Shown piece after piece: positions 18,715 through 26,513 of a stretch of 64,000 bases of DNA; the stretch's first letter is position 1, and every line of letters starts with the position of its first letter. The stretch is from NCBI RefSeq assembly GCF_004053875.1, contig NZ_SBIP01000002.1, positions 558,001-622,000 of the forward strand, in the 5' to 3' direction. The DNA comes from Neorhizobium lilium. Its GTDB lineage: Bacteria; Pseudomonadota; Alphaproteobacteria; Rhizobiales; Rhizobiaceae. The position numbers and the translations under genes were made by a program. The notes under the pieces are model-generated. The model made no database searches and was not told the origin of the DNA. It worked only from the letters and a program-made list of their open reading frames with translations.

Positions 18715-20187
18715 ATGACGGCAGCCATCCGCTTCATCCTGAACGGGCAGGACGTGACCCTGGGCAATTTCTCACCCACGGAAACGCTTCTCGACTACCT
18801 GCGGCTGAGGCGGCGGCTGACGGGAACCAAGGAAGGCTGCGCTGAGGGCGATTGCGGCGCCTGCACAGTGCTGGTCGGCCGGCTGAGCGATCGCGGCCTG
18901 AGCTATGAGAGCGTCAACGCCTGCATCCGTTTTCTGGGCTCGCTGCACGGGACGCATATCGTCACCGTCGAGCATCTGGCCGCACAGGATGGCACGCTGC
19001 ACCCGGTTCAGCAAGCCATGGTGGATTGTCACGGCTCGCAATGCGGTTTCTGCACGCCGGGCTTCGTCATGTCGCTCTATGGCCTTTGGCTTTCCAACGA
19101 CGAGCCCACCCGGCAGGACATTGAAAGCGCGCTCCAGGGCAATCTCTGTCGCTGCACAGGCTACGAGCCCATCGTGCGGGCGGCCGAGCAGGTGGCGCAG
19201 GAGCGGCCGAGCGCCCTCTTCGACCCGCTGGAACGCGACCGGGCCGAGATCCTGGCACGGCTGTGGTCGATCCGCTCCGAACCCGAAACAATGGTAGTCG
19301 AAAAAGATGGAGCCCGCTCCATCGTACCCACCTCGATCGAGGCCTTTGCCGAAATTCTCGCGGAAGAGCCGAATGCGACCGTGGTGGCCGGCGCCACCGA
19401 TGTCGGCCTGTGGGTCACCAAGCAGATGCGCATCATCAATCCCGTGGTCTTCATCAATCACCTGACCGAGCTGCAGGCAATTGCCGTGGACGAGACGGGA
19501 CTGACGATCGGCGCCGGCGTCAGCTACACCCGCGCCCATGAAACGCTGGCGGAGGAAATTCCCGCGTTTGGCCGCCTCATCGACCGGATCGGAGGCACGC
19601 AGGTGCGCAATATGGGCACGATCGGCGGAAACATCGCCAACGGCTCACCGATCGGCGACACGCCGCCGCCGCTGATTGCACTCGGCGCCGAACTGACGCT
19701 GCGGTCTCACTCGGGCCGCCGCAGCATGCCGCTCGAAAACTACTTCCTCGCCTATGGCAGGCAGGACCGTCTGCCCGGCGAATTCGTGGAAAAGATCTTC
19801 GTGCCGCGCCCGGCAGAGATCGACTACTTCGCCGTCTACAAACTCTCCAAGCGCCGCGACGAGGATATTTCCGCCCTTTGCGGCGCCTTCCACCTGTCGC
19901 TGGATAGCGAGGGCCGCGTTGCCGCGATCCGCATCGCCTTCGGCGGCATGGCGGCAATCCCGAAGCGCGCGACCCATGTGGAACAGGCGCTGACAGGCCA
20001 GATCTGGAGTTGGAGCACCATTGCTGCCGTCCGGGAGGCGTTCGGCGAAGACTACCAGCCGCTCACCGATTGGCGCGCAACGGCGGAATACCGCAGCCTT
20101 GCCGCCAAGAACCTGCTGACCCGCTTCTTCCTGGAAACCGCCGGCCAGAGCCAGGAGCTAAGCCGCTTCGAGCTGGAGGAGGCGTAG
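18715..20187 (+). CDS. xdhA: Xanthine dehydrogenase small subunit (2Fe-2S and FAD)
   Basis: 490 residues. The plant-type 2Fe-2S cluster uses GCAEGDCGACTV near 40-52; the second cluster uses CGFCTPGF and CRCTGY near 105-150. The FAD domain starts near 195 and carries AGATDVGLW and GGTQVRNMGTIGGN. This subunit passes electrons from the molybdenum site of XdhB to NAD. AAGGAGAG sits just before the ATG. It is second in the bdhA-xdhA-xdhB unit. A RIME-like element separates it from xdhB, unlike the short gaps elsewhere in the operon. Confidence 0.96.
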   Translation: MTAAIRFILNGQDVTLGNFSPTETLLDYLRLRRRLTGTKEGCAEGDCGACTVLVGRLSDRGLSYESVNACIRFLGSLHGTHIVTVEHLAAQDGTLHPVQQAMVDCHGSQCGFCTPGFVMSLYGLWLSNDEPTRQDIESALQGNLCRCTGYEPIVRAAEQVAQERPSALFDPLERDRAEILARLWSIRSEPETMVVEKDGARSIVPTSIEAFAEILAEEPNATVVAGATDVGLWVTKQMRIINPVVFINHLTELQAIAVDETGLTIGAGVSYTRAHETLAEEIPAFGRLIDRIGGTQVRNMGTIGGNIANGSPIGDTPPPLIALGAELTLRSHSGRRSMPLENYFLAYGRQDRLPGEFVEKIFVPRPAEIDYFAVYKLSKRRDEDISALCGAFHLSLDSEGRVAAIRIAFGGMAAIPKRATHVEQALTGQIWSWSTIAAVREAFGEDYQPLTDWRATAEYRSLAAKNLLTRFFLETAGQSQELSRFELEEA

Positions 20188-20188
20188 T

Positions 20189-20404
20189 ATGAAAACCATT
20201 GCTCCCCCAATCTCCCTCATTCCTGTGCTTGTCACAGGAATCCAGCGCGCCCAAGTCCTTGGGCGCCAAAGACCCACTGACCACAAAACGTTCGTTCAAG
20301 GCGCAGACGCGCCTTGGCTGGATTCCTGTGACAAGCACAGGAATGAGGGGAGCTATACGGATGACACTTCGGCAGCCTCCAAAGAACGCGGAGGAGCCCG
20401 CTGA
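20189..20404 (+). CDS. Mini-ORF spanning the RIME-like element (71 codons), probably non-functional
   Basis: An ATG at 20189 lies 7 bases after GGAGGAGG at the very end of xdhA, and the frame runs through the palindromic repeat to a TGA that overlaps the xdhB ATG (TGATG). The product would include LIPVLVTGIQ, simply a translation of the repeat. Real translation is plausible because of the strong ribosome site and could couple xdhA to xdhB, but a functional protein is unlikely. Confidence 0.25.
   Translation: MKTIAPPISLIPVLVTGIQRAQVLGRQRPTDHKTFVQGADAPWLDSCDKHRNEGSYTDDTSAASKERGGAR
20212..20352. repeat. RIME-like palindromic intergenic element
   Basis: Two inverted arms of about 35 bases (20212-20246 and 20317-20351) differ at one or two positions. 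Each arm is itself a hairpin of ATTCCTGTG and CACAGGAAT around CTTGT. Between them lie smaller stems (GCGCCCAAG/CTTGGGCGC; AAGGCGC/GCGCCTT). The size and the two-palindrome plan fit the RIME family of rhizobia. It sits inside the xdhA-xdhB transcription unit and may form a stable mRNA structure. Confidence 0.8.
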
Positions 20405-22746
20405 TGGACAAGTCCAGCTTCGACACCCAGCCTGTCATCAACGGCCCCATGCACACGTCGCTGCAACATGATTCTGCACATAAACATGTCACCGGAAGTG
20501 CCGAATACATAGACGATATTCCAGAACCCGCGGGGCTGCTGCATGGCGGGCTGGGGCTTTCGGACCGCGCCCATGCGCAGATCGTTTCCATCGATCTCGA
20601 TGCCGTGAAAACAGCGCCCGGTGTGGTCGCCGTCATCACCGCCGCTGACATTCCCGGCTTCAACGACGTCGCCTCCACCGGCCAGCGGGACGAGCCGCTG
20701 CTGGCGACAGACCTGGTGCAGTTCCACGGCCAGCCGATATTCGCGGTGATCGCCGAGACCCGCGACCAGGCAAGGCGGGCGGCACGGCTGGCGAAGATCG
20801 AATATCGCGACCTGCCGCACTGGACCGACATCGACAGCGCCCGCGACAACGGCGCCCCTTTGGTGGTCGAGCCCATGGTGCTGAAGCGCGGCGACCCGGA
20901 AACGGAAATCGGCAAGCCGCCCCTGCGCATCCAGGGATCGATGGTGATCGGCGGCCAGGAACATTTCTACCTGGAAAGCCATATCGCCCTGGTCATTCCC
21001 GGCGAGGACGACGACCTCGTCGTCTGGTCTTCGACCCAGCATCCAAGCGAAGTGCAGCACATGGTGGCGCATGTAATGGGCTGCCCGCAGCACGCGGTTG
21101 AGGTGAAGACGCGCCGCATGGGCGGCGGCTTCGGCGGCAAGGAGACGCAGGGCAATCAGTTTGCAGCGCTCGCGGCCGTTGCCGCCAAGAAGCTCAACCG
21201 CGCCGTCAAGTTCCGTCCTGATCGCGACGAGGACATGGCGATGACAGGCAAGCGGCACGACTTTCGCGTGGACTACGATGTCGCTTTCGACGAGGAAGGC
21301 CGCATCCATGCGGTCGATACGCTCTACGCGGCACGCTGCGGCTTTTCGGCGGATCTGTCCGGCCCGGTCACGGACCGTGCGCTCTTCCATGCGGATTCGA
21401 GCTATTTCTACCCGCATGTCCATCTCGCCTCGCAACCGCTGAAGACCCATACGGTTTCCAACACCGCCTTTCGCGGTTTCGGCGGACCGCAGGGCATGCT
21501 GGGCGCAGAAAGGATAATCGAGGAGATCGCCTATGCCGTGGGCCGCGACCCGCTCGATATCCGCAAGCTGAACTTCTACGGCGAGCCCGGTTCCGGCCGC
21601 ACCCTGACGCCCTACCATCAGGAGGTGGAGGACAATATCCTGATGCGGCTCGTGGAGGAACTGGAAGCTAACTCGGATTATCGAGCGCGCCGCCAGGCCA
21701 TCATCGACTTCAATGCCAACAGCCCCGTCATCCGCCGGGGCATTGCGCTGACGCCGGTGAAGTTCGGCATCTCCTTCACCATGACCGCCTATAATCAGGC
21801 AGGCGCCCTCGTCCACATCTACCAGGACGGCTCGATCCACCTGAACCACGGCGGCACCGAAATGGGCCAGGGCCTTTATACGAAGGTGGCGCAGGTGGTG
21901 GCGGACGCTTTCCAGGTGGATATCGACCGGGTGAAGATCACCGCCACCACAACCGGCAAGGTGCCCAATACCTCCGCCACCGCCGCCTCCTCCGGCACGG
22001 ACCTGAACGGCATGGCCGCTTATGACGCGGCCCGGCAGATCAAGGAGAGGCTGGTGGATTTCGCCAGCCGTCAGTGGAAGGTGGACAAGGCACAGGTGGA
22101 GTTCCTGCCGAACCGAGTGCGGGTCGGCGATGATATCGTGCCCTTCGACACGCTTGTGCGGGCCGCCTATTACGACCGCGTCCAGTTGTCGGCCGCCGGC
22201 TTCTACAAGACCCCCGACATCCATTGGGACCGCAAGGCGGGCAAGGGTCGCCCGTTCTACTATTTTGCCTATGGGGCCGCAGTTTCGGAAGTGGCGATCG
22301 ACACGCTGACCGGCGAATATATGGTGGAGCGCGCCGATATCCTCCACGACGTCGGGCGCTCGCTTAACCCGGCACTGGATATCGGCCAGATCGAGGGCGC
22401 CTTCGTGCAGGGCATGGGCTGGCTGACGACCGAAGAACTCTGGTGGGACGACAAGGGGCGGCTCCGGACGCACGCGCCCTCCACCTATAAGATCCCGCTC
22501 GCCTCGGACCGGCCGAAGATCTTCAACGTGAAGCTGGCCGACTGGTCGGAAAACCGCGAACCGACCATTGGCCGCTCCAAGGCCGTCGGCGAGCCGCCCT
22601 TCATGCTGGCGATCTCGGTGCTGGAAGCGATCTCCATGGCGGTCGCGAGCGTGGCCGACTACGCCGTCTGCCCGAGGCTCGACTCACCGGCGACCCCGGA
22701 GCGGGTTCTGATGGCAGTGGAACGGCTGAAAACCCTAGGGGAATGA
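20404..22746 (+). CDS. xdhB: Xanthine dehydrogenase molybdenum-binding large subunit
   Basis: 780 residues. Molybdenum-cofactor enzyme motifs are present: GGGFGGKETQ near 240, FRGFGGPQGM near 358, GGTEMGQGLYTKV near 480, and the catalytic Glu in VGEPPFML near 735. The subunit hydroxylates hypoxanthine and xanthine to urate. GGAGGAG lies 7 bases before the ATG, so it has its own ribosome site even though the upstream mini-ORF stop overlaps it. Cofactor insertion would need XdhC, encoded 1.6 kb downstream. Confidence 0.96.
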   Translation: MDKSSFDTQPVINGPMHTSLQHDSAHKHVTGSAEYIDDIPEPAGLLHGGLGLSDRAHAQIVSIDLDAVKTAPGVVAVITAADIPGFNDVASTGQRDEPLLATDLVQFHGQPIFAVIAETRDQARRAARLAKIEYRDLPHWTDIDSARDNGAPLVVEPMVLKRGDPETEIGKPPLRIQGSMVIGGQEHFYLESHIALVIPGEDDDLVVWSSTQHPSEVQHMVAHVMGCPQHAVEVKTRRMGGGFGGKETQGNQFAALAAVAAKKLNRAVKFRPDRDEDMAMTGKRHDFRVDYDVAFDEEGRIHAVDTLYAARCGFSADLSGPVTDRALFHADSSYFYPHVHLASQPLKTHTVSNTAFRGFGGPQGMLGAERIIEEIAYAVGRDPLDIRKLNFYGEPGSGRTLTPYHQEVEDNILMRLVEELEANSDYRARRQAIIDFNANSPVIRRGIALTPVKFGISFTMTAYNQAGALVHIYQDGSIHLNHGGTEMGQGLYTKVAQVVADAFQVDIDRVKITATTTGKVPNTSATAASSGTDLNGMAAYDAARQIKERLVDFASRQWKVDKAQVEFLPNRVRVGDDIVPFDTLVRAAYYDRVQLSAAGFYKTPDIHWDRKAGKGRPFYYFAYGAAVSEVAIDTLTGEYMVERADILHDVGRSLNPALDIGQIEGAFVQGMGWLTTEELWWDDKGRLRTHAPSTYKIPLASDRPKIFNVKLADWSENREPTIGRSKAVGEPPFMLAISVLEAISMAVASVADYAVCPRLDSPATPERVLMAVERLKTLGE

Positions 22747-22760
22747 AGAGACGCGCAGCC

Positions 22761-23075
22761 CTACTCGCACAGCCGCATCGCTGACCGCAGGACCTGAGTA
22801 ATGTCACCCATGGCGAGCTCCCGGTCTTCGGGCCGCATGGCGACTTGCAGGCCCTGCTCCATGTGCTGCGCAATGACGAGCAGCGCCACTTCCCGCAAGG
22901 CGGCGGTGATGGCGCTCACCTGTTGCACCTCGTCCTGGCAGTAGCGGTCTTCCTCGATCATCGCCTTCAGGCCGCGTACCTGGCCTTCGATCCGGTTGAG
23001 GCGCTGGATCAGCGGTTTTCTTTCGGCTTCCGTCCGCCGCAGTTCGATGCGGTCGTTGTTTATGAAGGATTCCAT
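22761..23075 (-). CDS. CsoR/RcnR/FrmR-family transcriptional repressor
   Basis: 104 residues, start ATG at 23075 (the open frame runs further but is not family-like). The DUF156 fold signature is clear: LIQRLNRIEGQVRGLKAMIEEDRYC then QVSAITAALREVALLVIAQH. The conserved Cys is in YCQDE and the His 25 residues later is in AQH. The third CsoR Cys is replaced by Gly, which points to the FrmR/RcnR side of the family rather than copper CsoR. It lies 133 bases downstream of the manganese catalase gene on the same strand, and a matching operator lies upstream of that gene. The inducer is unknown. Confidence 0.9.
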   Translation of the reverse strand: MESFINNDRIELRRTEAERKPLIQRLNRIEGQVRGLKAMIEEDRYCQDEVQQVSAITAALREVALLVIAQHMEQGLQVAMRPEDRELAMGDITQVLRSAMRLCE

Positions 23076-23170
23076 CTCTGCCGTCTTGCCTGCTGCGCTG
23101 TCGATCCGGCAGAGGGTGAAGGAACTTGTGACGCAGGGAAAGCAAAACTTCGCATCACGATGAACACGAA

Positions 23171-23200
23171 ATGGCGAGCCTCGATATCGAGGCTCGCCAT
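23171..23200 (-). terminator. Perfect 30-bp palindrome after the catalase gene
   Basis: ATGGCGAGCCTCGAT is followed directly by its exact reverse complement, making a 15-bp half-site palindrome 8 bases past the catalase stop. On the minus strand TTCGTGTT follows. It is a probable intrinsic terminator or mRNA 3'-end stabiliser that would reduce transcription into the regulator gene. Confidence 0.65.
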
Positions 23201-23208
23201 GCCTGTTG

Positions 23209-24060
23209 TTACATCTGCTCGAGCTGAGCGCCGCTGTCGGGGCGAGCCGGGCCGAGAACCGGCTCATCGCCCATCGGCTCGTTCGGGAAGATGGTGAACT
23301 GGCCCTTCCCGTCGATGGACGGACCTTCGTTCCAGCGTGCCGGCGGCGGAAGCGTGCCGTCCGAGGCTGTCGCGAAGAAGTCGTAGTTGTGCTCCTGGTC
23401 TTCCTTTTCCTGCGGGAAGCTGTTGGGGATCGGCATCGCCGATGGGCCGCCAAGCTCCTCGATGACGGCAAGCCATTGCTGCTGGTGCATCGTGTCGCGG
23501 GCGATCATGAAGTGAAGCATGTCTTTCATGCCGGAATCATGCGCTGCATTGTAGAGGCGAACGGCTAGAACGCGGCCGGTGCTTTCGGCAGCGACGTTAC
23601 AATACATGTCGGCTGCAAGGTTTCCGCTGGCATAGATATGCGACATGTTGAAGGGCACGCCATCGGCATCGGCCGGAAAGGCTGCCATGCCCGTCGAGAG
23701 AATATGCTTCTGGATCGCACCTTCGATCACATGACGCGGATTTTCACCACCCATGACGGCGCCGACGATACTGTCCTTGGCGCCGGCTTCCTGAAGGCTG
23801 GTCGGCGCGGTTTCGAGGTTCAGCGCAACCGCAGTTGCGAGCATCTCGATATGGCCCATCTCTTCGGTCGCCGTGTTGAGCAGCATGTCGCGGTACTTGG
23901 TGGTCGGGCCGCGCGCGCCCCACGCCTGGAAGAAATACTGCATGCAGACGCGGATTTCGCCTTCCACGCCGCCGATGGCCTGCTGAAGCATGCGGGCGAA
24001 AGCCGGATCTGGGCTTGCCACTTTGACCGGATATTGGAGACGTTTGTCGAAACTGTACAT
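23209..24060 (-). CDS. Manganese (non-haem) catalase
   Basis: 283 residues, typical of the di-manganese catalase family. Ligand-bearing helices are visible: GGVEGEIRVCMQYFFQAW near 30-47 (Glu), ATEEMGHIEMLAT near 65-77 (Glu-x2-His), and later HDSGMKDMLHFMIARDTMHQQQWL with the second Glu/His set around 150-185. The enzyme dismutates H2O2 without haem. AAGGAG precedes the ATG. The upstream region carries an EcfG-like promoter and an RcnR/FrmR-type operator. With the CsoR-family gene downstream it forms a cassette lying antisense between xdhB and xdhC. Confidence 0.94.
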   Translation of the reverse strand: MYSFDKRLQYPVKVASPDPAFARMLQQAIGGVEGEIRVCMQYFFQAWGARGPTTKYRDMLLNTATEEMGHIEMLATAVALNLETAPTSLQEAGAKDSIVGAVMGGENPRHVIEGAIQKHILSTGMAAFPADADGVPFNMSHIYASGNLAADMYCNVAAESTGRVLAVRLYNAAHDSGMKDMLHFMIARDTMHQQQWLAVIEELGGPSAMPIPNSFPQEKEDQEHNYDFFATASDGTLPPPARWNEGPSIDGKGQFTIFPNEPMGDEPVLGPARPDSGAQLEQM

Positions 24061-24105
24061 GGAAATTCTCCTTCGTTCATCGAACGGTTGAGCTTAAATT
24101 CTCGA

Positions 24106-24120
24106 TACTCCCGGGGAGTA
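24106..24120 (-). promoter_or_regulatory. Putative CsoR/RcnR/FrmR-family operator
   Basis: TACT-CCCGGGG-AGTA: the TACT/AGTA arms with seven G/C bases between them match the published RcnR-type layout (TACT, G/C tract, AGTA). It is 46 bases upstream of the catalase ATG and just downstream of the EcfG-like -10, so a bound repressor would block initiation or early elongation. The cognate regulator is the gene at 22761-23075. Confidence 0.6.
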
Positions 24121-24132
24121 CCTGACCTGCCG

Positions 24133-24157
24133 AACAGGACAGAATAGACATGGTTCC
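24133..24157 (-). promoter_or_regulatory. EcfG (RpoE2)-type general stress promoter
   Basis: On the minus strand GGAAC (24157-24153) is followed after 18 bases by TT (24134-24133; TGTT in context). This fits the GGAAC-N18/19-TT consensus of the alphaproteobacterial general stress sigma factor. The predicted start lies about 65 bases before the catalase ATG. Manganese catalases are common members of such regulons. Confidence 0.55.
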
Positions 24158-24363
24158 CGCTCAAGTTCATTTTCTGCATTTGCGGCCGTGGCGCCGGAGG
24201 CATCGAACGTCGACCTTGCTGGGCAGCACCGCTTGCGCCATTCTCATGGAGCCTCTTACAAGGGGGCAAAGCAAAGGTTGCAAATGCGACGTCAGATGAG
24301 CCGAAAAACATCGCTCCGAAGCGTGCAACGAGCCTGGCCAAAAGCACGGCAGGAGGGTCCCTC

Positions 24364-25218
24364 ATGGAGGTAAGGAGTTTTTTGGCCGCTCATCCCATTT
24401 GCGTGCTGGTTGAGATCGCCGAAGCCAGGGGTTCGACGCCACGCGAGACGGGCACAGTCATGCTCGTCTCGGAGATCGCCGTCTTGGGAACGATCGGCGG
24501 CGGCGCACTGGAATATATGGCGATCGACAATGCCCGGGCGGTTCTGGCGGGCCGTGGCGAGACGGTGATGGACATACCGCTTGGACCGGAGATCGGTCAA
24601 TGCTGCGGCGGCCGAACCCGCCTCTCCTTCCGGGTGATGACGGATGCGCTTGCATCGATGCTGGACGACCGGGTGAAGCAGGCCCGGGACAACAGGCCCA
24701 CGGTCTTCCTGTTCGGCTCGGGTCATGTCGGACGCGCGCTCGCCCAGGCCCTCCTTCCCCTGCCCTTCGCCGTCACGGTGGTCGAAACGCGCAGGCAAGC
24801 GCTGGAAGACCTGCCGTATGGGATCACGGCGCGTCTGTCTGCCATGCCGGAAGCGGAGGTGGACGATATCCCGCCCAGCGGCGGCGCGCTCATCCTCACC
24901 CACGACCATGCCCTGGACTTCCTTATCGCCGAGCGAGCGCTGAAACGAAACGACCTTGCCTATGTCGGCATGATCGGCTCCGCCACGAAACGCGCCACCT
25001 TCGCCCATTGGCTGAAGCGTCAGGACGGCTCGGCCGGAGAGACCGACGCGATCATGTCGCGCCTCGTGCTTCCGGTGGGCGGCGCTCTCGTGAAGGACAA
25101 GCGGCCTGAAGTCATCGCCGCCATGGTGGCCGCGGAACTGCTGGTGACCTATGCTGCACGACAGGCGGGATCGTCAAAGTCCACGCTCCACCCTGAAGAG
25201 ACGCATAACCGCCCTTGA
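24364..25218 (+). CDS. xdhC: Xanthine dehydrogenase accessory protein XdhC
   Basis: 284 residues. The N-terminal XdhC/CoxI domain carries EIAEARGSTPRETGTVM and GTIGGGALEYMAI near 18-55. The C-terminal Rossmann-like domain carries LFGSGHVGRALAQAL near 115, LTHDHALDF near 178 and YVGMIGSATKRATF near 200. XdhC binds molybdenum cofactor, protects it and inserts its sulfurated form into XdhB. AGGAGGG precedes the ATG. It is separated from xdhB by the antisense catalase cassette. Its last 45 bases overlap the end of a convergent small gene. Confidence 0.95.
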   Translation: MEVRSFLAAHPICVLVEIAEARGSTPRETGTVMLVSEIAVLGTIGGGALEYMAIDNARAVLAGRGETVMDIPLGPEIGQCCGGRTRLSFRVMTDALASMLDDRVKQARDNRPTVFLFGSGHVGRALAQALLPLPFAVTVVETRRQALEDLPYGITARLSAMPEAEVDDIPPSGGALILTHDHALDFLIAERALKRNDLAYVGMIGSATKRATFAHWLKRQDGSAGETDAIMSRLVLPVGGALVKDKRPEVIAAMVAAELLVTYAARQAGSSKSTLHPEETHNRP

Positions 25219-25404
25219 TCCGTCCTCGCTGGGTCGGCCGCGACGCATGCGGCCGTCCATCAGTCCCAGATCTCGCTTCAAGCTGTCCGGCATCTCATCC
25301 GGATACAAACGATTTTGATGCGTCGCCGCTTTCCTGCCAAGCCAGCCGAAAATCCTGAGCTTCGGCAAAGCCGTGCCGTAAGGCTGGTGAATGGATGCAA
25401 ACAT
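25174..25404 (-). CDS. Small DUF1127-like protein
   Basis: 76 residues from the ATG at 25404 (GGAG 9 bases upstream). The C-terminal part DSLKRDLGLMDGRMRRG matches the Arg-rich DUF1127 motif (LRDIGL followed by basic residues). Small DUF1127 proteins are frequent in Rhizobiales; some bind RNA and tune phosphate or stress responses. It is convergent with xdhC, overlapping it by 45 bases, and divergent from the LysR gene. Confidence 0.65.
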   Translation of the reverse strand: MFASIHQPYGTALPKLRIFGWLGRKAATHQNRLYPDEMPDSLKRDLGLMDGRMRRGRPSEDGSRAVMRLFRVERGL

Positions 25405-25519
25405 CTTGTTTCTCCAGAACATGATCGATTTCTCTTTCGTCTTTCTGGAGGTAGTGTGCTCGCTCAATGCCGCGCAATCCAATCGAAAGACATGCGGCAC
25501 GGATGAAGAGAGCTTTTCC

Positions 25520-26428
25520 ATGAAGATGTCACGACAGTTTCCGCTCAATGCGCTGCGGGTGTTCGAATGCACGGCGCGGCAGATGAGCTTTACCAAGGCC
25601 GGCGAGGAACTTGGGCTGACGCAGACGGCGGTGAGCTACCAGGTGAAGCTGCTGGAAGACACGCTCGGAGAACAGCTTTTCCTGCGCCGGCCTCGGCAGG
25701 TAACGCTGACCGAGGCGGGGGAGAAGCTGGCGCCGAAGATCTCGGAAGCCTTCGCGCTGATGAACGATGCGATCGCGAGCCTGAAGGACACGCCGGAAGG
25801 TACGCTCATCATCCATGCGACCGCGACCTTCGCCGCACGCTGGCTGGCGCGCCATCTGGGAACTTTCCAGCTGGCCAATCCGGGCATGGCGGTCCGGCTG
25901 GAAACGTCGCAGGAACTCATCGACTTTTCCCGCACCCAGGCCGACGTGGCCATCCGCACCGGCAAGGGAAACTGGCCTGGCTTGAGGGCGCATTTCCTGT
26001 TGAAGAGCCACTTCACGCCGATGCTGAGCCCGGAACTTGCCGCAACGATCGGCGGCGTGAAGACACCTGCCGATCTCCTCAAACTCAGGATCATCGATCC
26101 GGGCGATATCTGGTGGCCGATCTGGTTTGCGGCGGCAGGCATGCCGGATGTCGATCTGAGCGGCCGCCCGAGCAGCAAGTTCGGCGCCCAGGCGGTCGAG
26201 GCGGCCGCTGCAATCGCCGGCCAGGGCGTGGCTATCCTCCGCCCGGAATTCTATACGGACGACGTCGCGCTTGGCCGGCTGATCCAGCCGCTTGAAACGC
26301 TGGCCCATGACGGCACAGACTATTGGCTCGTCTATGCGGAAAGCCGACGCAACGTGCCCAAGATCCGCGCTTTCCGGACATGGATCACCGCCATGCTGCC
26401 GGATGCGATGCCAGATCGCTCCGCCTGA
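25520..26428 (+). CDS. LysR-family regulator (GcvA-like)
   Basis: 302 residues from the ATG at 25520. The N-terminal HTH is MSRQFPLNALRVFECTARQMSFTKAGEELGLTQTAVSYQVKLLE, split over residues 3-46 and characteristic of the GcvA subgroup. The effector-binding domain starts near 92 (GTLIIHATATFAARWL). It lies between xdhC and puuD and points the same way, so control of purine degradation genes is a reasonable inference. No T-N11-A operator was assigned. Confidence 0.92.
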   Translation: MKMSRQFPLNALRVFECTARQMSFTKAGEELGLTQTAVSYQVKLLEDTLGEQLFLRRPRQVTLTEAGEKLAPKISEAFALMNDAIASLKDTPEGTLIIHATATFAARWLARHLGTFQLANPGMAVRLETSQELIDFSRTQADVAIRTGKGNWPGLRAHFLLKSHFTPMLSPELAATIGGVKTPADLLKLRIIDPGDIWWPIWFAAAGMPDVDLSGRPSSKFGAQAVEAAAAIAGQGVAILRPEFYTDDVALGRLIQPLETLAHDGTDYWLVYAESRRNVPKIRAFRTWITAMLPDAMPDRSA

Positions 26429-26513
26429 GACGCTGGCCGTGCCAATCGGCACTTCCCACGCCTGCAATTTTTTCGCAAAGTGACAAGTCGGGGCGCAAAC
26501 AGGGGAAGTGTCG

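Noticed and set aside
20353-22473. 706-codon open frame antisense to xdhB
   Set aside because: It is the mirror of a high-GC3 gene; the plus strand encodes a complete xanthine dehydrogenase subunit with all motifs and the antisense product resembles nothing.
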